A model generated the notes under the pieces. The model searched no databases and was not told the origin of the DNA. It worked only from the letters and a program-made list of their open reading frames with translations. A program made the position numbers and the translations under genes. From Polytrichum commune (taxonomy: Eukaryota; Streptophyta; Polytrichopsida; Polytrichales; Polytrichaceae), in contig OX485809.1 in the NCBI GenBank assembly GCA_950295325.1, forward strand, positions 20,336,001 through 20,400,000: a DNA stretch of 64,000 nucleotides, in the 5' to 3' direction. Below, in pieces: positions 48,932-59,331 of the stretch (its first letter is position 1; every line of letters begins with the position of its first letter).

Positions 48932-50370
48932 CCTCTTCCTCCTTCCCATTCTTTAATTCCTTCAATTTAAACTCTGCTGACTTCTTGAAATGCATGGCTT
49001 TGCAGACATTCAGCAATGCCATCTTGACAAAGTTGTCCAGCATTGACATGAAGACGAGCGGCATGAAGACGGTGCAGGAGCTGAAGGGGGAACTTAAGCT
49101 CAACACTGCCACAGAAGAGACATGGGCAATTTGGTTGCGCCTATTCGATGCTCACAACAATGGAGACCTTATCAACCCGGATGCTGAAAACACGTACAAG
49201 AGCGACTCAAAGGTTAAAGTGCCACCTATCCTAAGAGAGTTCTTTCGTCCCTTCCAAAAATTGCTCGACTCCGAACTTTACAGAGCAGCACAACACATCC
49301 TGTTGGAGACTCCAAGGAGGACACTGCCCTACCCCAAAATCTTCCTGAAGAAGCCGAAGCACATGAAGCCTTCTACGTACCACATTAAGGAATGGTGCGA
49401 ATAAAAGAAGAAGAAGACCATGGCTATAAGGGAGATTAGCAAGTTGTTGCCCTCCCACAACCTCACTAATACAGATGGTGAGATAATGTGGGAAAACTGG
49501 AGGACGCTCAAGGAGGAATACCACATCAATGGGGTCTCCATGCGATCATTGATAAGACGCGCATCTCCCTTCCTAGCCCAAAGATCTAGGAGGAACGAGA
49601 AGAAAGGGTCTATTGATGAAAGAGAGACGGCGTTGTACGTGCATTTTCTTGACAGAAAAAACAAAGAAAAATTCGGAGGGGTCGCAAGATTCTGCACAGT
49701 GACATCGGCCTTGAAGTTTGGCACATGGGACACCCATGCTTCAAGAGCCTCTGTGAGAGATGACCCCCGGGGTTGTCCGTTCGCAATCTTTGATTTCCGT
49801 GCATTTCCTGGATCTTGGAGACAAAACGTTGGCGGGACCGCTTTCTATGACAACTTCTTCAAGGCCTTCAAGAGCTATCGGTCGCCTGCCCTCTTCGAGC
49901 CAAATGTGTGGCTCTGGATCGTAGATCAAGAGAGGTCCGCATCGATCGTCCAGCTGTACACATCGACGATGAACCTCCAATACGATTTTTACCACAACAC
50001 ATACATCCCCGCGAAGACTGAAGGGATCAGTGTTATTGAAGAGGCAAGATGAACGAAGCAGGCCGGGGCTGTGGCACTTTATTTCTTGACACACAAGTCT
50101 TCACCAAGTGGACGGATGCCTATCAAAGCGCAGAACGTGTTCAAGAAAGTATACTCGTTGTCACCACCACACCCCAAGGAGCTTGTCGCGGAGACTATGT
50201 ATGCACTCTACCCGGTGTACGAGCTCCGAATGGATTTTTATATTGGAGTCTTGAAGGCTGTGACTGTGATGAGTGAAACAATTTACAACGTCTTCGGAGG
50301 CACCAAATTTGTTTATGCGGCATTGGTAAGTACTTGTATGCACCTCTTTCCATGCTCCATCTGAATTGAA

Positions 50371-50491
50371 ATTTACGGACGCGCGTCCGTAACATTGCCC
50401 ACCATATATGCAGTGCAAATTTACGGCCGCGCGTCCGTAACATTGCCCACCATATATGCAGTGCAAATTTACGGCCGCGCGTCCGTAAATT
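50371..50491. repeat. Three palindromes in 48-bp tandem repeats, intron 50326-50569
   Basis: Palindromes begin at 50371, 50419 and 50467 with a period of 48 bp; between them the spacer cattgcccaccatatatgca is repeated. The second and third have GGCCGCGC in place of GGACGCGC, a shared change showing that the duplication copied an already altered site. Confidence 0.92.
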
Positions 50492-51901
50492 ACACTGCTT
50501 CATGTTAATATTTGTCCTCATACTTGCTCGCAACAATGGAATGACCATAATTTCCTTGTTTTGGTGCAGATGCTTGGGTTGCAGGTAAATTCGTTTGTGG
50601 AGGCTCGCGACATGGATGAGGCGAATACTCATAGAGTTCTTGCCTCCAAAATGGATATCGAAGACATCATCGATATCCTTACCCCCATCCTGTGGTGCCT
50701 CTTGCCTCAAGAGAAGAGGGAACTCCTGCGACGGAGTGGGATAGTGACGGAGACCAAGAGCCCGTGTCCCCAAGAGAGCAGCCCGCCAGACAAGATCACG
50801 TACCCGGCCTTGTTCGTGATCATGTTCATCCTCATCAATTTGTCTTGGGCGAAGACCGCATGGATACAGAGGAGGCGCATGAAGACTTCACTCCAATAAG
50901 GGTCCATCCTACCCCTATTCCCTCTCCTTTTGGGACTCCCACTTCTCGAGTTGGGTTTCCTTCCACTGCGGGTCCATCGCGTGCTGCTAGGCTTATGGCT
51001 TATGGCTTATGTGGACGTTGCGACAGAAGCCGGATGCACAGCCTCATCTGGAGGGGGCTCTGAACAGGCAGAGCTACCACCTATGGAGGGTAGGGACGTG
51101 CTAGAGTTGATTTTGAGGCCAGATATCGCCTCATACCATGAGAGTCGTCGACAGAGGAAGAAGACTCCTTACAACGAGTACCCTGAAGGCGCCGTCTTGG
51201 AACTCTCTGATGAAGACGAGGATGAGGTTAGGATGTACAATGCCCTCTCTGCGTTGCCTTCTGAACCTGGCAAGGTGAAGAAAGAGCCTATGTCTGTGGC
51301 CGAATTGGACGAGAAACTGGAGAAGAGAATGAAGGAAGAGCTTGACCAACGGCTTCGAGAAGCTAACGAGGAGCACGCCAAAAAGATGGCCGCCATCCAA
51401 GCTGAGATGGAGGAGGCTAGGTTGGAATCTGCTCGAAGGCACGCCGATCTCATGGCTCAAAATCAACACTTATTGGCCCAAAGCCAACAATTTATGAGCC
51501 TCATGCAGAGCTTGCAAGCAAGACCCCCGGTAATGTATGCAGCTCCCAAAGCCGGCATGTCGATGCCTCCCACTCTCATGCGGCCTCCGTCTAGTAGCCA
51601 TACGGTGTACATACCAGAGCATACCTATCTAACCCCCGCCTTGTATGTCCCGCCCTCACCCTAGGTTGCTGCCACCCCAGAGCCCTCCTCTCATACGGTA
51701 CGAGAAGAGGAGAGACTTGCAAGTTATACGGCAGGTGCTCACGAGAAAGGCGCCATTGAAGACAACACAACCATTGGCAGCCAAGAAGATGAACATATGT
51801 GGGGCAGCCAAGACGCCACAGATGAAGATCAACCTTATGTCGACACCCAGGGGTCGCAAGCGGTTGGAGGCACCTTGGTGGTGGAGGATAGCTCGCACAA
51901 A

Positions 51902-51922
51902 TTTCCGGACGCGCGTTCGGAA
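51902..51922. repeat. Palindrome copy in coding exon
   Basis: TTCCGGACGCGCGTTCGGAA lies inside the third coding exon of the ParB-like gene, where it would be read as FPDARSE. It is the only copy found in a presumed exon and has compensating changes that keep the symmetry (TTCCGGAC / GTTCGGAA, one mismatch). Confidence 0.8.
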
Positions 51923-52013
51923 CGTGTGCCCACGATGGGGCCTAGTGAGCCAGGCACTGCTGGCGAGGGCCTCGCCGCTGAAGAGGTAATCCACCTTTGA
52001 GCTTGCCTCCCAC

Positions 52014-52034
52014 ATTACGGACGCGCGTCCGAAA
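52014..52034. repeat. Palindrome in intron 51986-52326
   Basis: ATTACGGACGCGCGTCCGAA within the intron that separates the coiled-coil exon from the HAD exon. One arm position is changed. Confidence 0.85.
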
Positions 52035-52326
52035 CTTCCTTGTCTGCCAACTTCGTGGCGTGTGTATATTGTCGAGTTCGATGCTCGACTTCGCCCGGCG
52101 GGTGGATGCAATTTTGCCAGCATAGATTCAATTAGTTTTAGAGGAGACCTTTTGTGACAATGTAAATTATTCGCGAAATGTATTAAACCAAGCACATTAA
52201 TACAATTTTTTTGAACTGGGTAGTTCGTATTCTTTTTGCCTTATATTTGTTTGTTGAGTTTGTGCATGCTTGTCAATTGGTTTTCATGGGTAGTACCATT
52301 CACCTAGATAGTATGTTCCATCACAG

Positions 52327-53094
52327 GGTCCGTCGGAGATATGTCGCAACCCAACTGAAAGACCAAGCCGGCCCATGAGGAAACCGTTCATAATATTTGA
52401 CCTCAATGGCGTGCTTTGTCATTCCATGCATATCTCCAATAGTGCGTCGAAGGGTCCCTTCCGTAGTCCACAAGACATGGATTACGGCGGACAGTTCGAT
52501 ACTCCCATTAACAAGAAGGTTGTACGGGCCCGGCCCGGGTTGAGGTGCTTCCTTCGTGAGGTCCTTGGGTTGGCCCATGTCATCATCTGGAGCTCTATGC
52601 TCATGGACAACACGAAGGCCATCGTCGGTTTCCTTTTCCGAGAACTCGCAATGCCATGCTTGCTTCTCAGTCAAGAACACTGCGATGACCTTTATGACCG
52701 TAGCGGCAACATTGTACCCAAGGTCGGAGGAGGCCGAGGGCCTCAATTCCTAAAGGTACTGAGGAAGAACCTTTGGGTGGGCGTCCCTATGTTGGAGGGG
52801 GTGCCCCACGGTTGTTGGCCCACCCCGGAGAACACGCTCCTCATTGACGACAACCCGGCAAAGAGTATTCTCAATCCCCCGGGCAGTTGCATATTCCCGG
52901 ATCCTTGGGAGAGTGATAGAAATGACAACTTTCTAGAGAATGAACTAGGACCCTACATTAGGAGGCTTGCCTATCACCCCGGAAGTGTCCCGGATTTGGT
53001 CCTCTCCAACCCCATTGGCAATAGGCCTCTAGGCCCAAGAGATGAGGAATTTAGGAGGTTGTACGGCTATGCCAAACCCAATAAATTAATATGA
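52327..53094 (+). CDS. FCP1/NLI-interacting-factor-like HAD phosphatase domain
   Basis: Open for 255 codons from an acceptor at 52326 (ATG at 52375) to TGA at 53092. HAD motif I is IIFDLNGVLCHS, with DLN in place of the usual DxD, so the acid/base Asp is replaced by Asn. VRARPGLRCFLREVLGLAHV and IIWSSMLMDNTKAI match the FCP1-type motif II region, and TLLIDDNPAKS is motif IV. FCP1-type enzymes remove phosphate from RNA polymerase II CTD or other Ser sites; with Asn in motif I the activity here is doubtful. The preceding exon ends in phase 0 at 51985 and this one opens in phase 0, so it reads on from the ParB-like gene; it could instead be its own gene starting at 52375. Similar 'DLNGVL' proteins occur in plants. 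Confidence 0.72.
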   Translation, partial: GPSEICRNPTERPSRPMRKPFIIFDLNGVLCHSMHISNSASKGPFRSPQDMDYGGQFDTPINKKVVRARPGLRCFLREVLGLAHVIIWSSMLMDNTKAIVGFLFRELAMPCLLLSQEHCDDLYDRSGNIVPKVGGGRGPQFLKVLRKNLWVGVPMLEGVPHGCWPTPENTLLIDDNPAKSILNPPGSCIFPDPWESDRNDNFLENELGPYIRRLAYHPGSVPDLVLSNPIGNRPLGPRDEEFRRLYGYAKPNKLI

Positions 53095-53182
53095 GAACTG
53101 ATTTTTGGGTTTGTACTTGGACTCTCCATGTTTATATCTAACATTTCTCCCCTTATTTTGTAAATGTATTTTTGTGTCTTAG

Positions 53183-54067
53183 TTGCCTCACCAAGCATCC
53201 CAAAGTCTCGTCGATGGCATGTGTGCATCTAAACCGGGCCCCAGCTCCCCTTCCATTGGTGTGACCGACATTTCAATGCCTTCACTATTTCAATTTTCAG
53301 CCGTCGATGCCGCCTCTGCTGTTGATTACTCCAAAGACTCGGGGTTTGAAGACGGAGTTGTCGATAGCCCTCCTCCAAAGGTTGCAAAACACAATTACGC
53401 TCCATCTCCATCTCCATCTCTCCTCCGCAATGAGAAGCACGTTCAAAACCCGCGGTCGACCAGACGCCTTTGTATGGATGAACCCCAAATTGATGTCCCG
53501 GCGTTTATGAGCGTCCCTGTTGTGCTTGTGGCCCCCCTCGATGTCTCAGAAGGTCAAACCACTGCCCCGCAGGCCAAGGTGCCCAATTATTGGCATTATC
53601 AAGTTTTTCCTTCATGATTTCCGTGTATTAGTGCATTTCATATTCTTGGGTTTTTCGGACTTCCATCCGTAACTTATACTAACCCACGTCATTATATGTA
53701 TTTATGGTCATTGTTTCAGACCCCAATACACATGAATGTGGGCCGTTCATCCTCGACTTCGTCATTGGATAGGCGAACACTGAAGACTGCTTCTTGCGAG
53801 TCTGATCGTTGTTTGGCCCTACGGAAGAGTGAAAGACATTCGGTTTCCCAAACACATTCGTATTCCACTTATTCGGTAGGGGGTCAGCAAATATGGGCAA
53901 ATGGCACATATTCGGGGTCGACAAATAGACAAGGTTACAGCTGCGGACCCGAGATCTTTAGGGCCATGGAGGCCATGAAAGCAAAAGACCGTGAAACGGT
54001 TGTAAATGCTAATAATAGTATTGCAAAAACAAAAGTACTGAGTCGTAATCATGATCCGAACGTATAG
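53183..54067 (+). CDS. 3' exons, unrecognised Ser/Pro-rich protein end
   Basis: Two open blocks, 53183-53578 and 53720-54067, join in phase 0 across a 141-bp GT-AG intron and end at TAG 54065. The first starts right after an acceptor (tgtcttag) and has no ATG near its start. The product is Ser/Pro-rich with a short helical end (FRAMEAMKAKDRETVVNANN). It may be the C-terminus of the gene containing the HAD exon, if the TGA at 53092 is a nonsense change and a 70-bp intron starts at 53113, or the tail of a separate gene. An AATAAA lies near 54164. The intron holds a weak palindrome relative (53651-53675). Confidence 0.5.
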
Positions 54068-54189
54068 GCTATATTAACATACATGTAGTTGTGGAATTAT
54101 GTTTCTAGGACTTTCGCCTAATATTGGATATTCCACTTGCATTTTGTACTTCAACCCCTATTCAATAAATATGATATTGATTTTCCATA

Positions 54190-55405
54190 TGCAAATGTTT
54201 TCATATATCCCATTTTCTTATTTTTATGTGTAGTTCCATGCATTTGAGTCTCTTATTTGTTTCCAAAATTGGGAACATAGCATATTTTTAGTGTTTTCCT
54301 TCCTACAAATGTGAAAGCCACGTCCTTAAATAGTCTCAAAATTAACGAATATAGTGTTATGTCGATGAACTATATCATGGGGGAGTATAAGCAACTATGG
54401 TATGTCGACAGTGATTTCACATTCTCACAATCACGTGGTTTAAGCAAGACCATAATAGGTACCTCAATATCACATTTATTTGCACATACAAGTGACCTAT
54501 ACCAAGAACCAAAAGAAAAGGAAAACTTTCAAATAAAAGAATTTCATTGAAGAAATTTGGATGTCATCCAAATAGTGTGGCTTTGAAATTTTGTTCAAAA
54601 GGGCAATCCAATGAGCTAATTGGCATAAAAATCAAGATTGGGACACTCTAAATACCTAAACTTGTCAAAATGTCCGAAATACGTATGACTACTCCATTAT
54701 ATAACTTGAACAAGTTCAGAGTTAAGGCTAAACAAATCTTCTTACCGCAGTTTTAAACTTTCACTACACTATTAAGTGTTGTGTTTAGTGTCATATGGTA
54801 TTTTATGTCACTGTGGTAAGATCTCTAATGACACTTCTAAAAAATAGGTTTATAAGTATTGTCCTCCCAACTTACTTTCAGTTCATCCAAATACCAATTA
54901 TTGAAACAAGGTTTGATATATTTTTCTTGCTAACATTTTCGTACTGAAACATTGTCATGAATGATTGAGATTCTAATTAATGACATAATTAATGAATGAT
55001 AATAATTGCAAGATTTGTAATCTATAATGCCCAAATTTGTTTTCAAGGATGGACAAATAATGCCAACTTTACATTTAGTGTTGGTTTTCCACACGGGCAG
55101 TTTACAATTAGTATTGAGCAAATAGAATTGGTGACACAAAATACGATATGTAGTGTAGTAAGCATTGTTGTTTTTACATGATTATGGGTTTTGATGGAAT
55201 AGTCTAAGTCAATGTGGTGGAAGGGTCATTACAACCACAACCAATCAAGCAGAAGCTCTGTGTAAAAAGACCTCGAATCCCTTTTCATTGCATGTGGTTG
55301 GCTAGGTCTCAAATGATAAGGCAACGAAAACTTAACATACATATTTGATTTCTTATTCAAGCCGGTTAACACCAAATTAATGTTAAACACTGTAGTATGT
55401 AGTGC
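54190..55405. other. Gene-free AT-rich stretch
   Basis: I see no supportable gene. Small frames at 54311-54550 and 54996-55181 lack domains and splice context. Confidence 0.45.
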
Positions 55406-55415
55406 ATTCATTTGC

Positions 55416-55787
55416 CACGGGCTAAATCACATCTGTGTTCCTTTGGGCCCTGCCCCTCCCATGCCTCCTTCACTACCCAATCTTCCTACCTGCACTTGCA
55501 TGGGTACTCCTCTTCATTGGGAACCAATATGAAAATACCCAGACAAAATTACAAATATTCAAGTTGACATCACTTTCATAATTCCCAAGTTAATTGATGA
55601 AGCTCCTTCACAAGTTAATGAAAGTGATGTCAACTTGAATATTTGTAATTTTGACCAGGTATTGTCACATTGGTTCTCAACGAGGAGGAGTTCCCACGTA
55701 GGTGTAGGCAGGAAGACCGAGCAGTGAAAGGAGGCATGGGAGGGGCAAGGCCCAGCTTAACACATATGTGATTTAGCCCGGGGCCAA
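55416..55787. mobile_element. Foldback (long inverted repeat) element, 372 bp
   Basis: The two halves are inverted copies of each other over roughly 160-170 bp. The left half reads cgggctaaatcacat, cctgcccctcccatgcctcc, and acaaatattcaagttgacat; the right half is the reverse complement of these in reverse order. It is flanked by TCATTTGC at 55408-55415 and 55788-55795, an 8-bp target duplication. The element is non-coding and would form a long hairpin if transcribed. Exact outer ends are uncertain by a few bases because the terminal positions mismatch. Confidence 0.88.
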
Positions 55788-55852
55788 TCATTTGCACTAG
55801 ATTTGGAGCTAAGATAAATGTCAACTCACCACAAACTTAACAAATACAAATA

Positions 55853-56246
55853 AGGTATGTGGGTGTTATTTGGATCGTTTTTCATGCTCTCCAACTTCTA
55901 CCGAACATGTTTACATAACAAAACTCTTGTTGCGTTAGCAAATCTTTAATGAAACATTCAAAAAAAAAGAAAAAAAAAGGATTGGAAATCGGCCTTACCC
56001 TGATTTAGTTATGGTTAATGGAAGTGCATGTTTGTTGATTTCTTTAACTGGATACATAGGTCCTTCCAATCGTGTCCATTATTGAGTGTAGAGTAGTTAA
56101 TGATATGTGAAGACGCAGTCCAATCTCTTTTGAGCATGTACCTTTGTGATGTTTGCTCTTTGATCCTCACCAAACCAAGTAGTACCAATTAAATATAGGT
56201 GTCCAATTTAGAAAAACGAACCACTTAAGACCCATCTACCTTATCG
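55853..56246 (+). repeat. R2 repeat, copy 2
   Basis: Direct counterpart of 10075-10468, sharing ggtgttatttgg, ggaagtgcatgtttg, tgatgtttgctctttgatcc and aagacccatctaccttat. It has an added A-rich tract near 55958-55978. Confidence 0.85.
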
Positions 56247-56586
56247 GTATGCGTTCCTATTTTAGTGTTTATTTGTATGTCAACAAAGTCTACATAGCAA
56301 TCTGCTCACCACATTGCAAGCTTGAAAAGTGATTAGCAAATCATGAGAAAAACCAAGTCAAGGCCACACCAATAGCCTCATAATTATTCATTTTTGGAGC
56401 TCATATGAATATTTTATTCAATTATCAAGTGAAGATTCTCTCTCTTCTTGAATGAGTATATTTGGGTCTTCCCATGAGCTTAGGTACTTCACAAATTTCA
56501 AGCATGTGGTCGAGTCTAAGTATTTTAAACACATCATGATGCCTTTTAGGTGTCGTTCTTAAATCCACAATTAACCTCCAAAATGT

Positions 56587-56813
56587 ACACTAAATATTGT
56601 CTTCAGTGTCACTTATTATTTGGAGTTACACAATGTTATATCATTTTAATATTAATGTAAAATTTAACCAAGTAAAAATGTTAATGTTCTATAATGTCCA
56701 AATAATCAATTCGACCTTTGTTGGAAGAAAAGGAGACATATAATGAATATTTATAACATTGTGTAATTCCAATTAGTAAGTGACACCAAATACAATATCT
56801 AGTATAAGGTAGG
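56587..56813. mobile_element. Short inverted-repeat element (MITE-like), ~227 bp
   Basis: The left block CTAAATATTGTCTTCAGTGT continuing to tggagttacacaatgttat is mirrored on the right as ataacattgtgtaattcc to agtgacaccaaatacaatat. About 60 bp at each end can pair. A related end (cactcattgtttggagttac) appears near 44686. I could not fix a target duplication with certainty. Confidence 0.65.
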
Positions 56814-56819
56814 AGCAAC

Positions 56820-59230
56820 TTAAACTGTGAAGTTAAGGTATTTGGTATACATGTGATAGCCATACGAACCGGAAAAAAAATCATTCCCAGGTAGGAAAAA
56901 GAAGACCATGTGTATTGCAAGTTTTTTTAGATTATTATTTTCCCCCCAATATTGAAATGAATACTTTTGAAGTGCAAACTATGTTGGCACCCAAAATCGT
57001 TAGGTGGACTTGTTGTTCACATTATATACATTCTCAATTCCAAATGTACTTACTCCTTTGATGAGATGACTTCTCATAAGTGCAAACTCAATTTCATGAA
57101 GGTTCCAAGCTAGTTCATGAACCTTCCAACCAATGTTATCAAAGTGTTCTACCATGAGCCTTCCAAAATAATTCACGATTCTTCTAAACCAATTTGACAT
57201 GTAGCACACCTCACTTTCATGAGAGTGGACCTTTACCTCTAGCAACTTCATGAATCTTCCAAACCAATTTCATAGATATTTTCACACTTTGTGGTTTTCA
57301 TATTCCCAACTTCTCAGCTACTTGCCTCCTTGTTTCAAATTCTTTGCCTTCTCATTGTAGCATGGTTCCTCTTTGTTCTCTATTTACATGGAAGCCTCTA
57401 GCCTTGTTGTCAATTTTCCTCTGGTCTTCATTAAAATACCTCAAAGTTGGAAGCAAGTAGTGTTGGTTCTTGTATGGTTTTGATGACTATGCTTTGAAGC
57501 AAGCAACATAAACCCAATGTAGTTGGAGTGCACAATCTCATGAATTTGAGAGTGCAGTGTGGTTGTGAATTGGAGAGTGTCAGTCGCATGAGCAGAGTGC
57601 GGAATGTGTTTGGAATGAAGTGTCTGGTTGTTGCAGCATCTGGTTGTTGGTGAGAGCCTCCAAACAGTGTCTTCATACTAGGAGAATCTATACATGATGT
57701 ATCATTATTTGTGAAATGAAGTTATATAGTTCATGAAATTGATTTTTGTGAAGTTGTGAATGTGGATACTAAATCATGAAAGTGTTCACAACATGTAGTA
57801 AAATTGGTTGAAGGTTCAAGTTGAATTGGTTGTCTATATGTGAACTTGGTTCATGATTCCAATGAAATTGATATAATCTATTGCTAAATTGGTTTATTAA
57901 ATCATGAAAATTGAGTTTGCACTTTTGTGAATTCATCTTCCTAAAGGAGTATTATGCAAGATTTTGAGGGTGTTGGTTTTGGGAATTGTCTTGGTTTAAC
58001 GTGACAAACCTTAGTCCCCATACTCCGAGGAGTACCGTAGAGGGGGCTCCAGGTCTCAAATCCAAGGACCAAGAATTAAATCCCTTCAACATTTACCACC
58101 TGTCATTCATCCACTGGTTGAGAGCGTATTGTTCACGTGTGGAACTGCATTCTGCCATTTCTAAAGATGGAATTGAGCGTCGTCTACTCCAATTGAGGTC
58201 CTTGTCGAGGTCCCGAACAAGGTGACGATCATCTCCCGAAGAAAGCGGTTACCAGCAAAGCTCGTCCTGTTCTCTTCACTAGGAACGGAATTGCAAAATT
58301 CAATGCGACAGGAAAGGATCGCTGCACAGACGAGGCTAGCAAGCGGATTCGGATCATCGATCGAGGAAGACCTACTTACTGCTAAATGTCTACGGTCTGC
58401 AGACATTATTATTGTGAATCGAAATCGTCAAAGGGGGACCTTCTTTTAAGCTTCTCTGCTGGAGTTTTGGATGCAAGCGAAGGAAGAACAGTTTGTCGAT
58501 CCGGTGCGGAATTCTGGATAGATTTAGTGAGTAGCTCAAGCAGAAGGTATTGCGCGCATGGAATTGGAGCTTCGGTGAAAGCCATTAATGAACATCTCCC
58601 GGTGTTTCGCTGCACGTTTGGAGACCTGAAATGCGGGTGACGAAGGTTTCAAGCCTGTCGTGATAAATGTGGAAGTGCATGTGGAAAGGGAATAGAGAGA
58701 GCGAATATGTCAAGTGCACCTAGGTCGCCGATTTGGAATATTTCTTCTCTAAGTGGAGGACGAGGAGTCAAAGTTGGAGAGAGTCTTTGGAGCGGGAGCT
58801 TTGTAGGAGCAAGGATAAGAAGAGCAACCGGAAGTAATTTCAACAATCAATGGAAATCGTGAGAAGTAAGTAAGAAATCAAAGAGAAGAAAGAACAGATA
58901 ACTTGCTCTCCGTATTTTGCAACCACCACATGATATTCAAGCGCAACCGCTCTTCGGGAGTTGGTGCACTATTGTCTTTGCACCGAGGAATGCGAACTGC
59001 ATGGATTTTGGAGGAGGATAGCCTCACGATGCCACGGATATTAAGCTTGCTTTAAACATTTGGATCCCGGATTTTAAGTCAGAAGGTTGAGAGTGACGGA
59101 GTCTGTAGGAGGACAGAGTGCTATTAAATTGAAATCCATTCCTAAAGGTCTCTAGGCCGCTCAAACTCCACACGGGGTCGTAAAGAGCTCCTGGTCGTGC
59201 TCTTCCTCCATCCTACCTACACCAAACGGC
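56820..59230. other. Intergenic stretch and presumed 5' region of the coiled-coil gene
   Basis: No supportable gene from 56820 to about 57960. After about 57980 GC content rises and 58130-59230 probably forms the promoter and leader of the coiled-coil gene; small frames such as 58222-58449 cannot be linked to it in frame. An in-frame TGA at 59233 separates this region from the coding exon. Confidence 0.4.
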
Positions 59231-59331
59231 ACTGACAATTCTCGTTACATGAAGAATTCGTACGTTCCATCCTCAAATGCTTGCTCTGCTGCGATTTTCG
59301 TTACATTGAGCAGCGCCACGCTGCACCTTGC

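Larger units (their letters stand above)
47603..51985 (+). pseudogene. Transposon-like gene: ParB/DGQHR-like, methyltransferase-like and coiled-coil regions, with in-frame stops
   Basis: Exons 47603-48892, 49006-50325 and 50570-51985, all GT-AG in phase 0. The first two keep one frame for 870 codons apart from four stops: TAG 48257, TGA 48689, TAA 49402, TGA 50050; a TAG at 51662 follows in the third. Exon 3 shifts frame near 50700 and returns at a 7-bp tandem duplication (50992-51005). Near 48600, EFYIVDGQHSVMAAKAL resembles the DGxHR motif of ParB/Srx and DGQHR domains. Near 49780, FAIFDFRAFPGSW, and near 50270-50345 a segment with NVFGGTKFVYAALMLG, recall the motif IV then motif I order of beta-class DNA methyltransferases, though the usual DPPY is absent. 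A coiled coil (about 51290-51480, EKLEKRMKEELDQRL) and Pro-rich tail follow. ParB-methyltransferase fusions are known from phages and bacteria; their presence here is my inference. It likely continues into the HAD exon. Confidence 0.55.

Noticed and set aside
47603-51985. Reassigned stop codons
   Set aside because: TAA, TAG and TGA all occur in frame here, while neighbouring host and piggyBac genes use normal stops and have none internally; mutation is simpler.
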